From Callorhinus ursinus (taxonomy: Eukaryota; Chordata; Mammalia; Carnivora; Otariidae), in the NCBI RefSeq assembly GCF_003265705.1, contig NW_020312828.1:60266212-60330211 (forward strand): 64,000 bases of DNA, read 5' to 3'. This document shows positions 1 to 10,504 of this stretch, one piece after another. Made by a program: the position numbers and the translations under genes. Below the pieces are notes generated by a model that worked only from the letters and a program-made list of their open reading frames with translations, was not told where the DNA came from and ran no database searches. Each line of letters begins with the position of its first letter. Position 1 is the stretch's first letter.

Positions 1-1654
1 TGTATATTGGCAGTGGAGTTCAGCCAAACAAGGTTAGCGAGACTAATTTCTCAGGGATCTTGGAGGCCCCTGAAAACTCCATTTGAGTCTGCAGATTGTG
101 TCTAGAAGAAAAACAAGGTCACATGACTTAGAGGTGTCATCTGAACAAAACCAGAACTCAACCCAGAATGCCTGCACTCCCCTGCCTGCCTTAGGAATCA
201 AACTCACTCAGTTCAATTCAACAAGAGTGGCTGAGCCCCTCCCATGGGTCAGACATTGTGCTTAGTGCTCTGAAACAACTATGAGGTAAGATAACATCAA
301 CCCTGCTCCCCCAGACTTCTCAGCCTAGTGAAAAAGTCAAAACAGGTTAAAAAAAATTAAAAAGCAACAATATCAGTGCTATAATCAAAGTAGTAAAAGG
401 AGAGCCTCAGCACAGAGGCAAAGGCTCCTGATCTTGAGAAGACCCTCCAAGTGATGGCATAGAAAAGGAGGAGTTAGTACATGTGGGACCCCTCTACTCA
501 TGCATATGTTAGGATTCTAAAACTCTGAAAATGTTTGTGTGCCTAAGACCTCCTGCAAAGCACAACTTGAAAACATACCTCAGACTGTCTGCATTTTGCA
601 AATACTGCTTGCCATCTCCACACCCGTCAGTAGGACATGTGCTTTGAGTTGTTTTAACAGTAGTAGTTATGGCTCACACTCAGCTATCTACACCCTCTAG
701 TCTGGTTCCTTTGGTGACCAGGGACAAACATTTGTTAAACAGCTGGACAAGGGCAAGGGTGCCAAATCTTGTAATAAAACAATTTACCTCTACTTAAAGC
801 TAAAGCCTATTGAAATTGAACCTTTATCCCTGACTTCATTATCAATGGTATGGCTGCTAATACTATCCCATCAGTTACTTTAGTATGAAGACTTTGAAGC
901 AGTTCATTTAAGATTCACTGTTGGGGTCATAAATGGTATAAGTAGTTGGGGAAAGATGGAGGAGACCATAGTTGAGGGAAGATCCTTTCAATGCCTAACT
1001 TTGTACATGGATACTAAGTTCCTAGGACTCTGTGGATTCAGAAGAAAAGAGGGAGCTCACTGATATGAACCAGTTTAACTTGCAAGTAAAGTAAAATGTC
1101 TCTAAAACATCTGAATCTATTTCCACAAACTGTGTCTTCACAGAGTGAAACCTGGGCCGCCTGTTTCTTGAACTCTATAGACATTAAAGTATACAGTCCT
1201 GTCCTGTCAGGGGGAGCACTCATTCCCATTCCTGATGTTTCCTTCCAGGTGGAGGGTGATCAATGGCATGATGTCCCTGGCTCCACTCTAGCCCCTCACC
1301 CCCCTCCCTCCTCCTTGACTGGCAGTGGAGTTGAGCTCTGTCATGTCCTCTTGAGAGCAAGCTGTCAGGAGGAAACACATGTCCTTTGCTCCTTTAGAAT
1401 GAGACCAGTGCCCCGGGCCAGTTGCAAGGGTGGAACCCCTGCCTCCTGTAGGGGTTCTCTGTGAGGAAGCCATAGACGCAGGTCCCCGTCTTCACTTTCA
1501 GTTTCAGTTGTCGTAAGAGTGACATTTTGGTCTCTCAATTGGTTCAGATCTTAAGCAGAGAAAAGGTTTGCTATTTACTGTCCTTTTTTCCTATGACCCA
1601 ACAATTCTCCTTTAGCGTCTAATTGCTTAGCCTGAATCAACCAGATACCAAATC
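1..1654. other. Non-coding stretch, mostly unique sequence
   Basis: No exon, RNA gene or well-preserved repeat is visible. A faint antisense L2 3'-end trace may lie at about 205-330 ('cattgtgcttagtgctctg' followed by 'ctatgaggtaag'). The longest frame, on the plus strand at 1096-1464, has no recognisable domain and is Pro/Ser/Cys-rich, like chance translation of a GC-richer patch. Confidence 0.5.
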
Positions 1655-1950
1655 TAGCAATGTCACAGTGAAATGATAGAGCTGGAAAGAATCTTGAAGC
1701 CTTTGAAACCAATCTTTTGTCTTTCAACACAACAGGGTAACATACAATAGAACTAACTGAGCATTTAACAACATGTCTTCCTTTGCTCATCAATTGCTTA
1801 ACATGCCTTGTATCTTGTACAGTTTTTACAGCCAATAAGTAGGTATAACATTAGCCCATTTTACAGATGAGGAAAGTTTCCAAAACTGGCCCCATTATAT
1901 AACCAGTGGTAGAATCAGATTTAAAGTCAGATCTGTTTAAATCCAAAGGC
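1655..1950 (+). mobile_element. Old CR1/L3- or MIR-type relic
   Basis: 'gatagagctggaaagaatc' resembles the conserved 3' region of L3/CR1 elements (typically 'tagagctggaagggacc'), and 'ttttacagatgaggaaa' at about 1860 is the motif shared by L3, MIR3 and antisense MIR. The 1845-1945 part could instead be a separate antisense MIR. The family call is tentative because the copy is heavily diverged. Confidence 0.4.
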
Positions 1951-2998
1951 CCTGGGATTAACCTAGATGATAGTACTTACCATCCCAACAAATGGATGGC
2001 CACATTCTGCTTAAAGATCAAACACAATACTTGATTTAAAGAACATTAAAAAGTAAAGTTCACAACAACATACTTGAAGATACAGAGTGTCTTGCCTAGC
2101 CTGTGCATAACACCAAAACCCTGAGACTTGTCAGTACAAAGCACTGTTCCAGCCTTTAATGCAGAAAAAATACAAGCTCTGCTGGGCAGATTGACGAGGA
2201 AAATGTGGTGCTTCTATCAGAAGTTTGTAGTTTTAAGATTTCCTTGTGTTTTAGTGGCACCAACACACAAAGGGAATTAAGCCATTTTGATCTCCAATAA
2301 TGAGAAACATGGCTGACGTTCAGACCTGAAACTATTTAACGCAAGTTAATCCTTGAAACAAATCTGGAATGAAATGAGGGAGAAAAAAAATCTTATTATG
2401 GTAGACATCAACTAATGGGTTGCATTTCTTTCTTCTCAATTAGAAATGGCAGAGGGGTTTTAATTATTTTTCCTTAGCAAGCACATCAAAACATATCTAC
2501 ACAAAAACACAGCAAATATGTTATAAACTTATTTAAGCCAAAGAGCTCGTCAACACTGTTTGCAATTATGAAATCATTTGGGGATATGGTATTTTTTTGG
2601 AAAGAATTGTTTTTCTCTTAGATGCAAACCACATCACAGTCCATCAGGCATAAATCTATTATTGTATCTTCAAGAGCAAAAATGGAAATTGTGCAACAAA
2701 GGCGCCACTGATAAATGCAACTAGCCCCCCAGAATCATTGGGATGATCTCATTAGTTAGGAGAGATAACAGGGAGTGTCACGGTTTCAAAAATGCTCTTT
2801 TGGGGTAAATACTGTTGAAATTAAATGTTCCCAGAGTTCCAGGGAGGAATTTGGGGGAACTTTAGTCCCCTACCTCCATAAGTTATCATACATTAAAAGA
2901 AAAGGAGGCTTCTTCAGAGACTTTTTTTGTCACTTGGTCAGCAGTGGAGGGCATGGTAGAGATGGAAGTGAATAATGAAATGCACCTGATGAGATCAC
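1951..2998. other. Non-coding, AT-rich unique stretch
   Basis: No repeat, exon or RNA gene recognised. Base composition is AT-rich with scattered short homopolymers. Confidence 0.5.
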
Positions 2999-3115
2999 AG
3001 CTCCCGAAGTCAGACAGCCTGCATCTCAGTTCTGGTTCTGCCACTTAACACCCGTATAACTCTAACCTATCTGTGTGTTAGTTTCTTTATTTAAAAGATG
3101 GGATAAGAATAGCAC
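2999..3115 (+). mobile_element. MIR SINE, 5' part (split by L1)
   Basis: 'tctggttctgccacttaac' and 'ttaaaagatgggataagaat' match the tRNA-derived MIR consensus in order. The element is interrupted at 3115 by an L1 3' end and resumes at about 3295 with 'agcacctactttctatg' and 'taaggattaaatga', the expected next part of MIR. Confidence 0.85.
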
Positions 3116-3294
3116 GCGTACTGCATGGAGCACTGGGTGTTCCACGCAAACAATGAATCATGGACACTGCATCAAAAACTAATGATGTAATGAATGGTGA
3201 TTAACATAACATAATAAAATTTTTAAAAAAAGAAATATTAGCTTCCTACTTATTAGTGGCTAATTTGAGATGCAATAAATAAATAATACCAAAA
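3116..3294 (+). mobile_element. 5'-truncated carnivore L1 3' end with probable 3' transduction
   Basis: 3116-3232 matches the end of carnivore LINE-1: 'gagcactgggtgtt', 'caatgaatcatgga', 'aaaactaatgatgtaatg', 'taacataacataataaaa', then an A-rich tail. About 60 bp of non-L1 sequence follows (3233-3290, ending 'caataaataaataata') and then a second A-run. An 11-bp TSD brackets the whole unit: 'aagaatagcac' at 3105-3115 and 'aagaacagcac' at 3295-3305 (one mismatch). Because the flanking MIR resumes exactly after the second copy, the 60 bp was inserted together with the L1. This is the expected structure when L1 transcription reads past its own weak poly(A) signal to a downstream one. Confidence 0.8.
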
Positions 3295-3420
3295 AAGAAC
3301 AGCACCTACTTTCTATGTTTGCTGTAAGGATTAAATGACAAAGTATATGTAAATGTATAATATGCACTCTATAGCTATTTATTAATATTATTATTATCAC
3401 CCTAATTATCGTTACATCAG
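3295..3420 (+). mobile_element. MIR SINE, 3' part
   Basis: Continuation of the MIR begun at 2999 after the L1 insertion: 'agcacctactttc', 'gtaaggattaaatgacaaag', then a tail with 'tattaatattattattatc'. Confidence 0.8.
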
Positions 3421-5150
3421 TTATCAGTAGAAATACATGATAGAATATTAGACTTAGATCATAATCTAGGAGTGGTGTGGGGTCAGGCCAAGGAGTCAGA
3501 ACGGGGATTTTACAGATTCAAAAACCAGAATCAGGAAACCAAAAATAAGGATAAAAGGAGTTAGGAACCCAAAAGGTTATAGAATAATGAAGAAAAATTT
3601 CAAGGATGACAACTTTAGGAATGGTGCCTGTAACTGAACTTCTAGCTCAACTTTGTCACAGCAGAGATGCCCCACGAAATCAGATATTCTTCCTCTGTCA
3701 CCTTCACCTGACCAATTACTGAGCCTTACCCTATTCTGGGTCCAGAAATCCCTATCTTAAATGAGTCCATGAGAACATGGACCCAGCTGTAACCGACAGC
3801 ACCAAAGCCCCAGTTTCTGAGAGATGTGGGGAGGGAGTGGTTTTAAGGCAAGGCCCAACATTGGGGTAAAAGGCAAATATTTTCTCACAAAGAAGAAATA
3901 AAAGCCCAGAGTCCGAAGCCAAGAAGGTGGCCATCGCTGAGCCCACAGTAAGGTTACTTTCATGTTGATAATCGAAGGGTTCTTAAATTTTCCCTACTTC
4001 TCTACTTCTCAAAAGGATGATCTTATGTGAGGATTATCGTTTTAAAAAGTCAATTCTGAGGCTCCATTTGAATCGCAATCCTTGGGGATGACATCTAGGA
4101 CTGCAAAATGTTCCCCAGGAGATTCTTATGCACACTAAACTTGGAGGACAACTAGCCTAGAGGCTAAGCTAGCCTAGGGCATTTGTCTCAACTGGGGCAA
4201 CAGGAGATGCAGAAGGACAGGGAGCCAGTCAATCACTGTTTGTATGACCTGATCCTCCAAACTCCCCCAATGCAATTAAATTTATTATTAAATTTAACAG
4301 TTGCAACCCTTCACCATCCAATGAAGGTTATTAAAAACTGTGGGGACCAAAAAATAACTTGGTGACATAATTCTGCTTCCCTCATCATAGAACAAAAATT
4401 TCAGTGTGGTGGTATATTAGAATCAACTGGGGTGATGGTCAAACTTTGAAGGCATGTCTTCTACCATTATCTAAGGGCCATCAGACAAGACTAAAGAACG
4501 GGAAGGTGCAATCCCTACATTGGGGTAGTTGTTGCAGAGTTAGAAAAATGAGACAAACAGAGTAAGCATTCAGCGGGCATTTGCTGAAGTGAATTGAGTG
4601 ACAGCTGTCCATAAGAACTTGAAAGGTTTGCAAGCAGAGGAAGAAAAAATTCAAATGAACTTACATTTATTGAGCACTTATATTTCAAAATCGGTCTGGG
4701 TAACAGATGAGATTCTTTTACTCTCTGTTACTGCCATGCCTGCAGTCCCCTTCTGAAGGTAACTGCCACACATACAGTCTCTAAGGAGCTACGCTATGGC
4801 ATACTCTTAAAATAGAACATCCTACCACGTAGCTCCTGGCCCTTAGGCACAAAAGGGCACCTGAGACAAGGTGCGGCAAGCTACCTCCTGCCCAATAGCC
4901 TATGATGTCACTGCTCCAAATGTTTTACCCTTAAAGTAGCAATCAACCAACCTACTCAGATTCCCTTGGAAATGTGAGCCTCTCCTTTAAACTCTATTTT
5001 GACCCCCACACTATTAGAGATTCTCTTCCCCATTTTAATCATGAGCAAAACTGGAATGAAGCAAAAATAAACAATATTCCATGTTAGATCTTTGTGATGT
5101 CAAAGTTTGTACTTGTACAGACAATTGACCTAGAAACTCTAAAATAAATA
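3421..5150. other. Non-coding stretch, no confident repeat
   Basis: Nothing coding or structural is supported. 'cttacatttattgagcactta' at about 4661 is a possible edge of an antisense MIR/L2 but is too short to call. A short AT palindrome-like run lies near 4275-4300. Confidence 0.45.
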
Positions 5151-5154
5151 TTAC

Positions 5155-5350
5155 CAAAAAAAAAAAAAGAAAGAAAGAAAATTAATAAAAAGGAAAAATT
5201 CTCTAAAAGCTGGAGCTATGTCAAAGCAAGCCACTGCAGGATCAGTGGAATTTCTACACAAAGGTTGAATAACCTCTGCTTGAGGAGGCCAATCTGGGAA
5301 GGAAAATCTGGAAAAGATGGTTTCTACAATCTCTTCCAACCTAAGATATT
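5155..5350 (-). mobile_element. A-rich simple repeat plus possible L3/CR1 relic
   Basis: 5155-5185 is an (A)n/(GAAA)n simple repeat. Read on the minus strand, 5280-5350 contains 'ggttggaagagattgtag', which resembles the L3/CR1 3' region. The small minus-strand frame here (5151-5339) ends in poly-Phe encoded by the A-tract and is not a gene. Confidence 0.35.
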
Positions 5351-5550
5351 ATAATTTATTGGCAAACAGCTGGGCACCATATTAAGTTAATTCCTTTTTT
5401 GTCTTGGCAAAAGTAAAAATGTATTCTTGCAGAAACTTCTATTGGCAGTGTGGTTGCCTTGTAAAAGTAGAAAAGAAACTGGGAAAACTGTTTATTTTCT
5501 TAGGATTTTCAGAGATGGCTTATGGTAGAACAGGATTCAAGGGATATGCA

Positions 5551-5770
5551 AAGTATAGCACAGTGGTCAAAAACACTAGTAAAAGTGGGTTTGAATCCTG
5601 GCTCTGCCACTTACGAGCCGTATGAGTTTGGACATGTTGTTTAACATTTCAGAAATGCATTTTCCTCATTCAAAACAACTTACCTTACAAGGTCATTAAG
5701 AGACCAAAATAATGCAGGCGAAGTACTTAGCACAAAGCATATATCAAACTGTCAATAAACGGTAACCATT
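5551..5770 (+). mobile_element. MIR SINE, near full length
   Basis: Consensus blocks occur in order: 'tagcacagtggtcaaaaac' (head), 'ttgaatcctggctctgccac', 'cattttcctcattc', 'caaggtcattaagag', and a tail 'gtcaataaacggtaacc'. This is among the better preserved MIR copies in the window. Confidence 0.9.
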
Positions 5771-5945
5771 AACTAATATACAGTAAAGTTGGTGGATGGA
5801 ACATCCATGTGTTTTTGAGCTTCTGTGTTACCCTGGTACTTGACTTGGCAGTTTCTGAAAATTCCCGGAGGGAAGAAGAATGAATGAAATAATGTCCAAT
5901 ATGTGAGGAAGAGAAAAGACACTTCCCTCAACTTGTTTTTTATAG

Positions 5946-6083
5946 GACACAGAGATTGGGCTTTGGATTCCAACGGACCTGGTTTTGCCTCCCTGCTCCA
6001 TATGAGAAAGATCTCGAATAAATGATTTGGACTCCCTACACTTCAGTGACCTAACCTATAAAATGGGAATACATAATTAGGAT
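5946..6083 (+). mobile_element. MIR SINE, 5' part (interrupted)
   Basis: 'gacctggttttgcctccctg' and 'gacctaacctataaaatgg' mark the central MIR region. The copy stops at about 6083 and a MIR-like tail appears at 6636-6704, suggesting that the intervening roughly 550 bp was inserted. Confidence 0.8.
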
Positions 6084-6545
6084 GCTTTTGGATGCAAGTA
6101 ACTAACTGAATGCCTGACTACAATTGGCTCAAAAACTGTGGCTTATTTTTCTAATATACCATGTGGTCCAGAGATAGTCAGTTCCAGATATTGATTCTGT
6201 AGCTCAACTATTCAGAAACGAAATTGGTTTCTCTGCAATTTTCTTGGTTCCCCACCATGATCTCAAAATGGCTACAATGGTTCCAAGAATTATATGCTCA
6301 CGTGAAAAATGCCCAAAGCTGGAAGGAGCTGAAAAGCACTTTCTCTTGTGCAGCATATTTGCCTTTTCACCAAGAGGAAAATCTTACCAAGAAGCTCCCA
6401 GCAGATGTTTCCTTAGGTCCCATTGGCCAGAGCTGGGTCATATGTTCACCTCTAAACCAATCACTAGTAGGACATGATACTGTGGTTGAATCACCATTCA
6501 TCACCCATGGCTAGGAAAGGGGTCTATGCCACCATACATCTGAAC
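6084..6545 (+). mobile_element. Old interspersed repeat, family not assigned
   Basis: Blocks 'ggatgcaagtaacta', 'cccattggccagagctgg' and 'tctaaaccaatcactag' occur in this order in an abundant mammalian repeat that I recognise by pattern but cannot name. The plus-strand frame at 6224-6514 (96 codons) lies entirely within it and has no domain, so it is not a gene. Confidence 0.55.
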
Positions 6546-6635
6546 AAAGTAGAGTTTTTTTAGTAAGGAGGAGTGTAGAGGGTAGGTAGGCAAACAGTAG
6601 TGACTGCTCCTTCTACCTCCCAAGCATGTTGAAAA

Positions 6636-6704
6636 GCTTGAATGATACTATAATGTATCTAGTATTTGGTAAGTGCTCAATACATATTTGTTCCTCCTTA
6701 GTAA
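6636..6704 (+). mobile_element. MIR 3' fragment
   Basis: 'ggtaagtgctcaatacata' is the MIR/L2-type tail. It is plausibly the 3' end of the MIR that begins at 5946. Confidence 0.55.
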
Positions 6705-7265
6705 TTAAAAGATCTTAAAGCCATAATCCTCTCAGATTAAACTATCCCTAAACTGAAAGTATTGACTTGCATAGATATATTAGGAATCACTATTTAATAT
6801 ACAAAAAATTTCTTCCCTTTAAAAAGATTCAATATCATATTCATGGAAATATTTGGTCTCTACTACATTTAAGCTGTATCTTAGTAAATGCAAATTAAAC
6901 AAAATATGCATAATCAATTTTTTGACACACCTCTGCTGCTTCCAATATACTCAAACTAATGTGTCATCATAATTTTCATCATTTACTGATGGTTTATTGA
7001 TACCTACAGAAATCCTGTTTGGGAATAGGAAAATGGTGTCATACATAATCATTCAGTTCAAAAGTTTATAGGACTAAAATGGAGTGTGGATATTGATTTG
7101 TAGCAACAGGTATGAACATCAGATTGGCCAAAAGCAGGGTTTTCAGACAGCCCTTGTTCTACATTTCTTTGCTGATGACTGTACATCATGTTTACAAGCC
7201 TTTCTGTTCATCCTTGCCTTGCAGTTTCCTCTACCCTTTAGAAAGCTTGTTTCCATCTTGTGAAA
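6705..7265. other. Non-coding, AT-rich unique stretch
   Basis: No repeat or gene recognised; AT-rich throughout. Confidence 0.45.
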
Positions 7266-7269
7266 TGCA

Positions 7270-7525
7270 ACTCCATTTTTTCCTCCCCTGCAGAGACTTT
7301 CTGGTCTGCCCCTCAGGCAATTATTTCTTCATCTGGTCTCCCAAAGCTACACCTCTTTTGTCCCACTTAACACTGTTAATTATTTACTCATGTGTCTCTT
7401 TCTCTCACTAGACTAAGAGTTCTTGGGGGCAAAGAACTGGGTCACATCCACACTGATAGCCTCAGTGCCTAGTGGGTTGTTCAGCATCTATTAAAATAGC
7501 ACAGGCAATAAATCTTTACTGAAGG
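7270..7525 (+). mobile_element. L2 LINE 3' end
   Basis: 'ctctcactagactaagagtt', 'gggggcaaagaactgggtc' and 'aataaatctttactgaagg' follow the order of the L2 3' UTR (usually 'cactagactgtgagctcc' to 'caataaatatttgttgaa'). The plus-strand frame at 7112-7411 overlaps this relic and is not considered real. Confidence 0.75.
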
Positions 7526-7532
7526 AGTGGTT

Positions 7533-7728
7533 TCAATGTTTTGTGCATCTACTATATGTCAGGCACTTGTTAGAGAAGCTTTAGGTACATCTGGAGTCTC
7601 CCAACAATCTAACAAATGAAGAGAATGAAGCTCAGGGAGATTAAGTGATTTACCTAAACAACAGTTTACTGAGGTACAAGTCTCCATTTGAACCTATTTC
7701 TGTCCTTCTCCAAAACCTGATATTCTCC
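7533..7728 (-). mobile_element. MIR SINE, antisense
   Basis: Plus-strand reading gives 'ctactatatgtcaggcactt', 'gaagctcagggagattaagt' and 'catttgaacctatttctgt', the reverse complement order of MIR. Confidence 0.85.
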
Positions 7729-8229
7729 AATATGTTACAAAAGTTGGAGGCTTCATGGCTGGAGCAATCTCAACATTAGCCAAAAGTACCATTTATAGGT
7801 TTACTTTGACTTCTCTTGTTTTCTTTTTTATAATACACAACCAGGAGTCATACCCTTCATTTATTAGTAAGAAAAAAAAAATAACCAAAGCATACAAATT
7901 ATTATTTTCATTTCCTTCTTCTAGAAAAACTCAGTCCTATAGTGCTATAATGAAAAGCTTAAGTAAAGGTGTGATTATTCTATAAATAAACCATCTCAAG
8001 CTGGTATTAACGCAGAGTAAAGCTTGGTTGCCTACTGCTGGGGTTTCAGAGTGATAATCACATCTCTTTTCTCACCAATGAAGAGTAGATATGGAGGTCA
8101 AACGGAAGATAAAAATATTTATTTCTGTTAAAACTAAATTTGAAAGCAGAGCTTGGTACCACAGCCAGATGCCTTTTAGGGCTCAGGGCACACACCCTCA
8201 GCTATTGTGAGGTTGACTGCTAAATAGAT
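7729..8229. other. Non-coding unique stretch
   Basis: No recognised repeat or gene. The 76-codon plus-strand frame at 7755 is low in complexity and has no domain. Confidence 0.45.
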
Positions 8230-8580
8230 GACCCCCTAAGAGTTATCCTCAGCTGATGGGGTCACTTCACCTGAGAAGTTACAAGCCCATCACTCCCTCC
8301 CTCCACCCTACCCCAGCCCTCCTATCTCAAGGAGAAGTAACTTCACTGTGGTCTCTATGCACTGGGCCCCTCCCCTGTGGTGCAGGTGAACCTGACCTGA
8401 GGCCACATCTTTCCTTGCTCAGCTCCTTCCCTTTCCCTATTCTCCTTCCCTGCTCCCTTACAGGGTTTCCTGAAGAACACACTCTCTCAATAAACCGTAT
8501 TTACTCAAATTCCTGCCTCAGGCTCTTCTACTAGCGAACCTAACCAAAGATACTTTTCTCAGACGTAGGGCCACAATTAG
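8230..8580 (+). mobile_element. Possible LTR-like repeat 3' portion
   Basis: A pyrimidine-rich segment is followed by 'ctctcaataaaccgtattt', 'cctgcctcaggctcttct' and 'gaacctaaccaaagat'. A polyadenylation signal followed closely by such a tail is typical of retroviral-type LTR ends. The family is not assigned. Confidence 0.35.
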
Positions 8581-8844
8581 GCTTTCTAATTCACCACCCA
8601 TACACACATCCTGAATTTAACTTTATCATCACCAACCAATTACAGGAATAGCTGGACACCAGCAAGGATGCACTGAAATGGCTTCTACAGAGAAAGGGAG
8701 GCCAGAAAGAGACCTAAAATGTTTTTCCTATACTTTTCCCTCCTAAGAAAGCAGAGAAAGAGTTCCCTTGTAAGCAGCACTAATTTATATAGAGCCTTTG
8801 TATGACATTGCAGAGGCACATTTCAGATGGTAGAGCCCACAGTG

Positions 8845-9080
8845 TAGAGACGGCTTGGTGAACCGAGAGCAGCTGAAATTGAGCCCATGTATTATCAAAA
8901 CCCTAAGCAAACTACTTCACCTCTCTTCGGCTTCATTTTTCTCATCTTTAATGTAGGGCTAATAAAAGTACATTCTTCATAGGGTTGTGGTGAAGATGAA
9001 ATAAGTTAATACATGCATGGCGCCTAGAGTAACTTCTGATACATAATAAGCTCTAAATAAATGTGAGATATCATTACTTG
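8845..9080 (+). mobile_element. MIR SINE, near full length
   Basis: 'ttcacctctcttcggcttc', 'tttttctcatctttaatgt', 'catagggttgtggtgaag' and 'ataagctctaaataaatg' are in MIR order. Confidence 0.85.
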
Positions 9081-9612
9081 CCATAACTGTACATGAAAAG
9101 CTATAAAAAGTGCACCCTACTTGATTTGGAGGATAAGGTCAGGGAAAATGCCACCCTCTGGAATTGAAGCAAGTGCAAGAACCTGTAGTAGAAGACACTG
9201 CCCATCAGAGAACTAGCCTCATCTTAAGGAGATGGTTTGTAAGCTGTTTGCAAATGAGAAATGCAGATTCTCACAGCTCCACCTAGGAAATCCAGTTACC
9301 AACCAAAGCATAGCACCTAAAGGATATGCTCAGAAGAGCATAACTGGGATCTAATAATTATTAAAGAGAGTTATGACCATCTCGATGATGCTGTAATGTA
9401 CCTAGCAAGTAACACATCTCAATACGTCTTGTGGCTGATGTAGAAAGGGTATTGGCTAATAACGGTTTGTGTTTATCAAGTATTATCTGGGGTGAAAAAT
9501 AATTACATTTGGTGGACACAAGTATCCTCATCATTGGAAAATTACACTCTATGACAAAGGTGAAATAATTCACAAAGCTGTAATACGACTTAAGCAACAT
9601 ATTACTACTACA
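9081..9612. other. Non-coding unique stretch
   Basis: No recognised repeat or gene. Confidence 0.45.
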
Positions 9613-9615
9613 GAA

Positions 9616-9803
9616 CAGTATTCCTTAAAGTGGACCTCCAGACCACAGCATCAGCATCACCTGGGAATTTGTTAGAAATGCAAATCCTCAGGCTCTTCTC
9701 CTGACCTACCAAGTCAGAAACTCTGGGGATCAGACCCAGCGATATGCATTTTACAGGCCCACTAGGTGATTCTGAGACACACTAAAGTTTAAGAACCATA
9801 GTG
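9616..9803 (+). mobile_element. MER5A DNA transposon (hAT-Charlie)
   Basis: 'cagcatcagcatcacctggg', 'gttagaaatgcaaatcctc', 'caagtcagaaactctgggg' and 'taggtgattctgagacacac' reproduce the MER5A consensus end to end, closing with the inverted terminal 'ttaagaaccatagtg'. Non-autonomous and about 188 bp, the usual full length. Confidence 0.9.
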
Positions 9804-10048
9804 TAGACCATGCATATTTCTGTGCCCTGATTCTGTGTTCATAAGCAACCTGGAGATGATGGGTTTGATTTGACAGGCTAGTGTTGAAGAGGAATCTACT
9901 TACTAGAAAACTGTAGCTTGCTCCTTAAATAATTGGCATTCTGGTGCACTGTAATTTCTTGAAATTCTTTAGCGTGCAACAAATTCCAAGAGCCTGACAA
10001 CCCTAAATGTACTGACAAGCTTCCTTCTCAACCTACTAAATCTCCTGA

Positions 10049-10085
<37 letters not shown>

Positions 10086-10450
10086 CAGCCCTTAGCCATA
10101 ATGATCGTTTCTGTTGAAATAAGAATAAGAAAAGAAATCAACTAAGGGAATACACATAAGGACTAAAAGATGTACATCTCACCACCACTGCCACCATCCA
10201 CACACACATACCCACCCCCCGGAAGAAATGTTATAAGGCTCTGACCAAGAAGAACCAAAACTAACTGTATCCCCTATACCTGTTTCCAAACTCACAGCAC
10301 ACAATAAATTTAATGGGAAAGGATTCAGCTTGACTAAAAACATGCCCATGATCCAACACTGAAACTACATTTACAACGGACATAAATTAGTCTTCCCTAA
10401 ATTAGAATGAGACTTACACAGTGCTTCTCTTCCAAGTGAAAGTCTAAAGT
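9804..10450. other. Non-coding stretch containing a (CT)n tract
   Basis: No gene or dispersed repeat recognised apart from the (CT)n tract at 10054-10082 and a short CA/CCAC-rich run near 10180-10218. Confidence 0.45.
10054..10082. repeat. (CT)n microsatellite
   Basis: 29 bp of uninterrupted TC/CT dinucleotide. Confidence 0.95.
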
Positions 10451-10464
10451 GTGCATTGTATGCC

Positions 10465-10467
<3 letters not shown>

Positions 10468-10502
<35 letters not shown>
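10468..10502. repeat. (GT)n microsatellite
   Basis: About 34 bp of uninterrupted GT/TG. The small minus-strand frame across it (10397-10705) encodes a Thr-His run from this repeat and is an artefact. Confidence 0.95.

Positions 10503-10504
<2 letters not shown>

Noticed and set aside
1096..1464. 122-codon plus-strand frame in unique sequence
   Set aside because: No domain or splice context, and a minus-strand frame overlaps part of it, as expected by chance.
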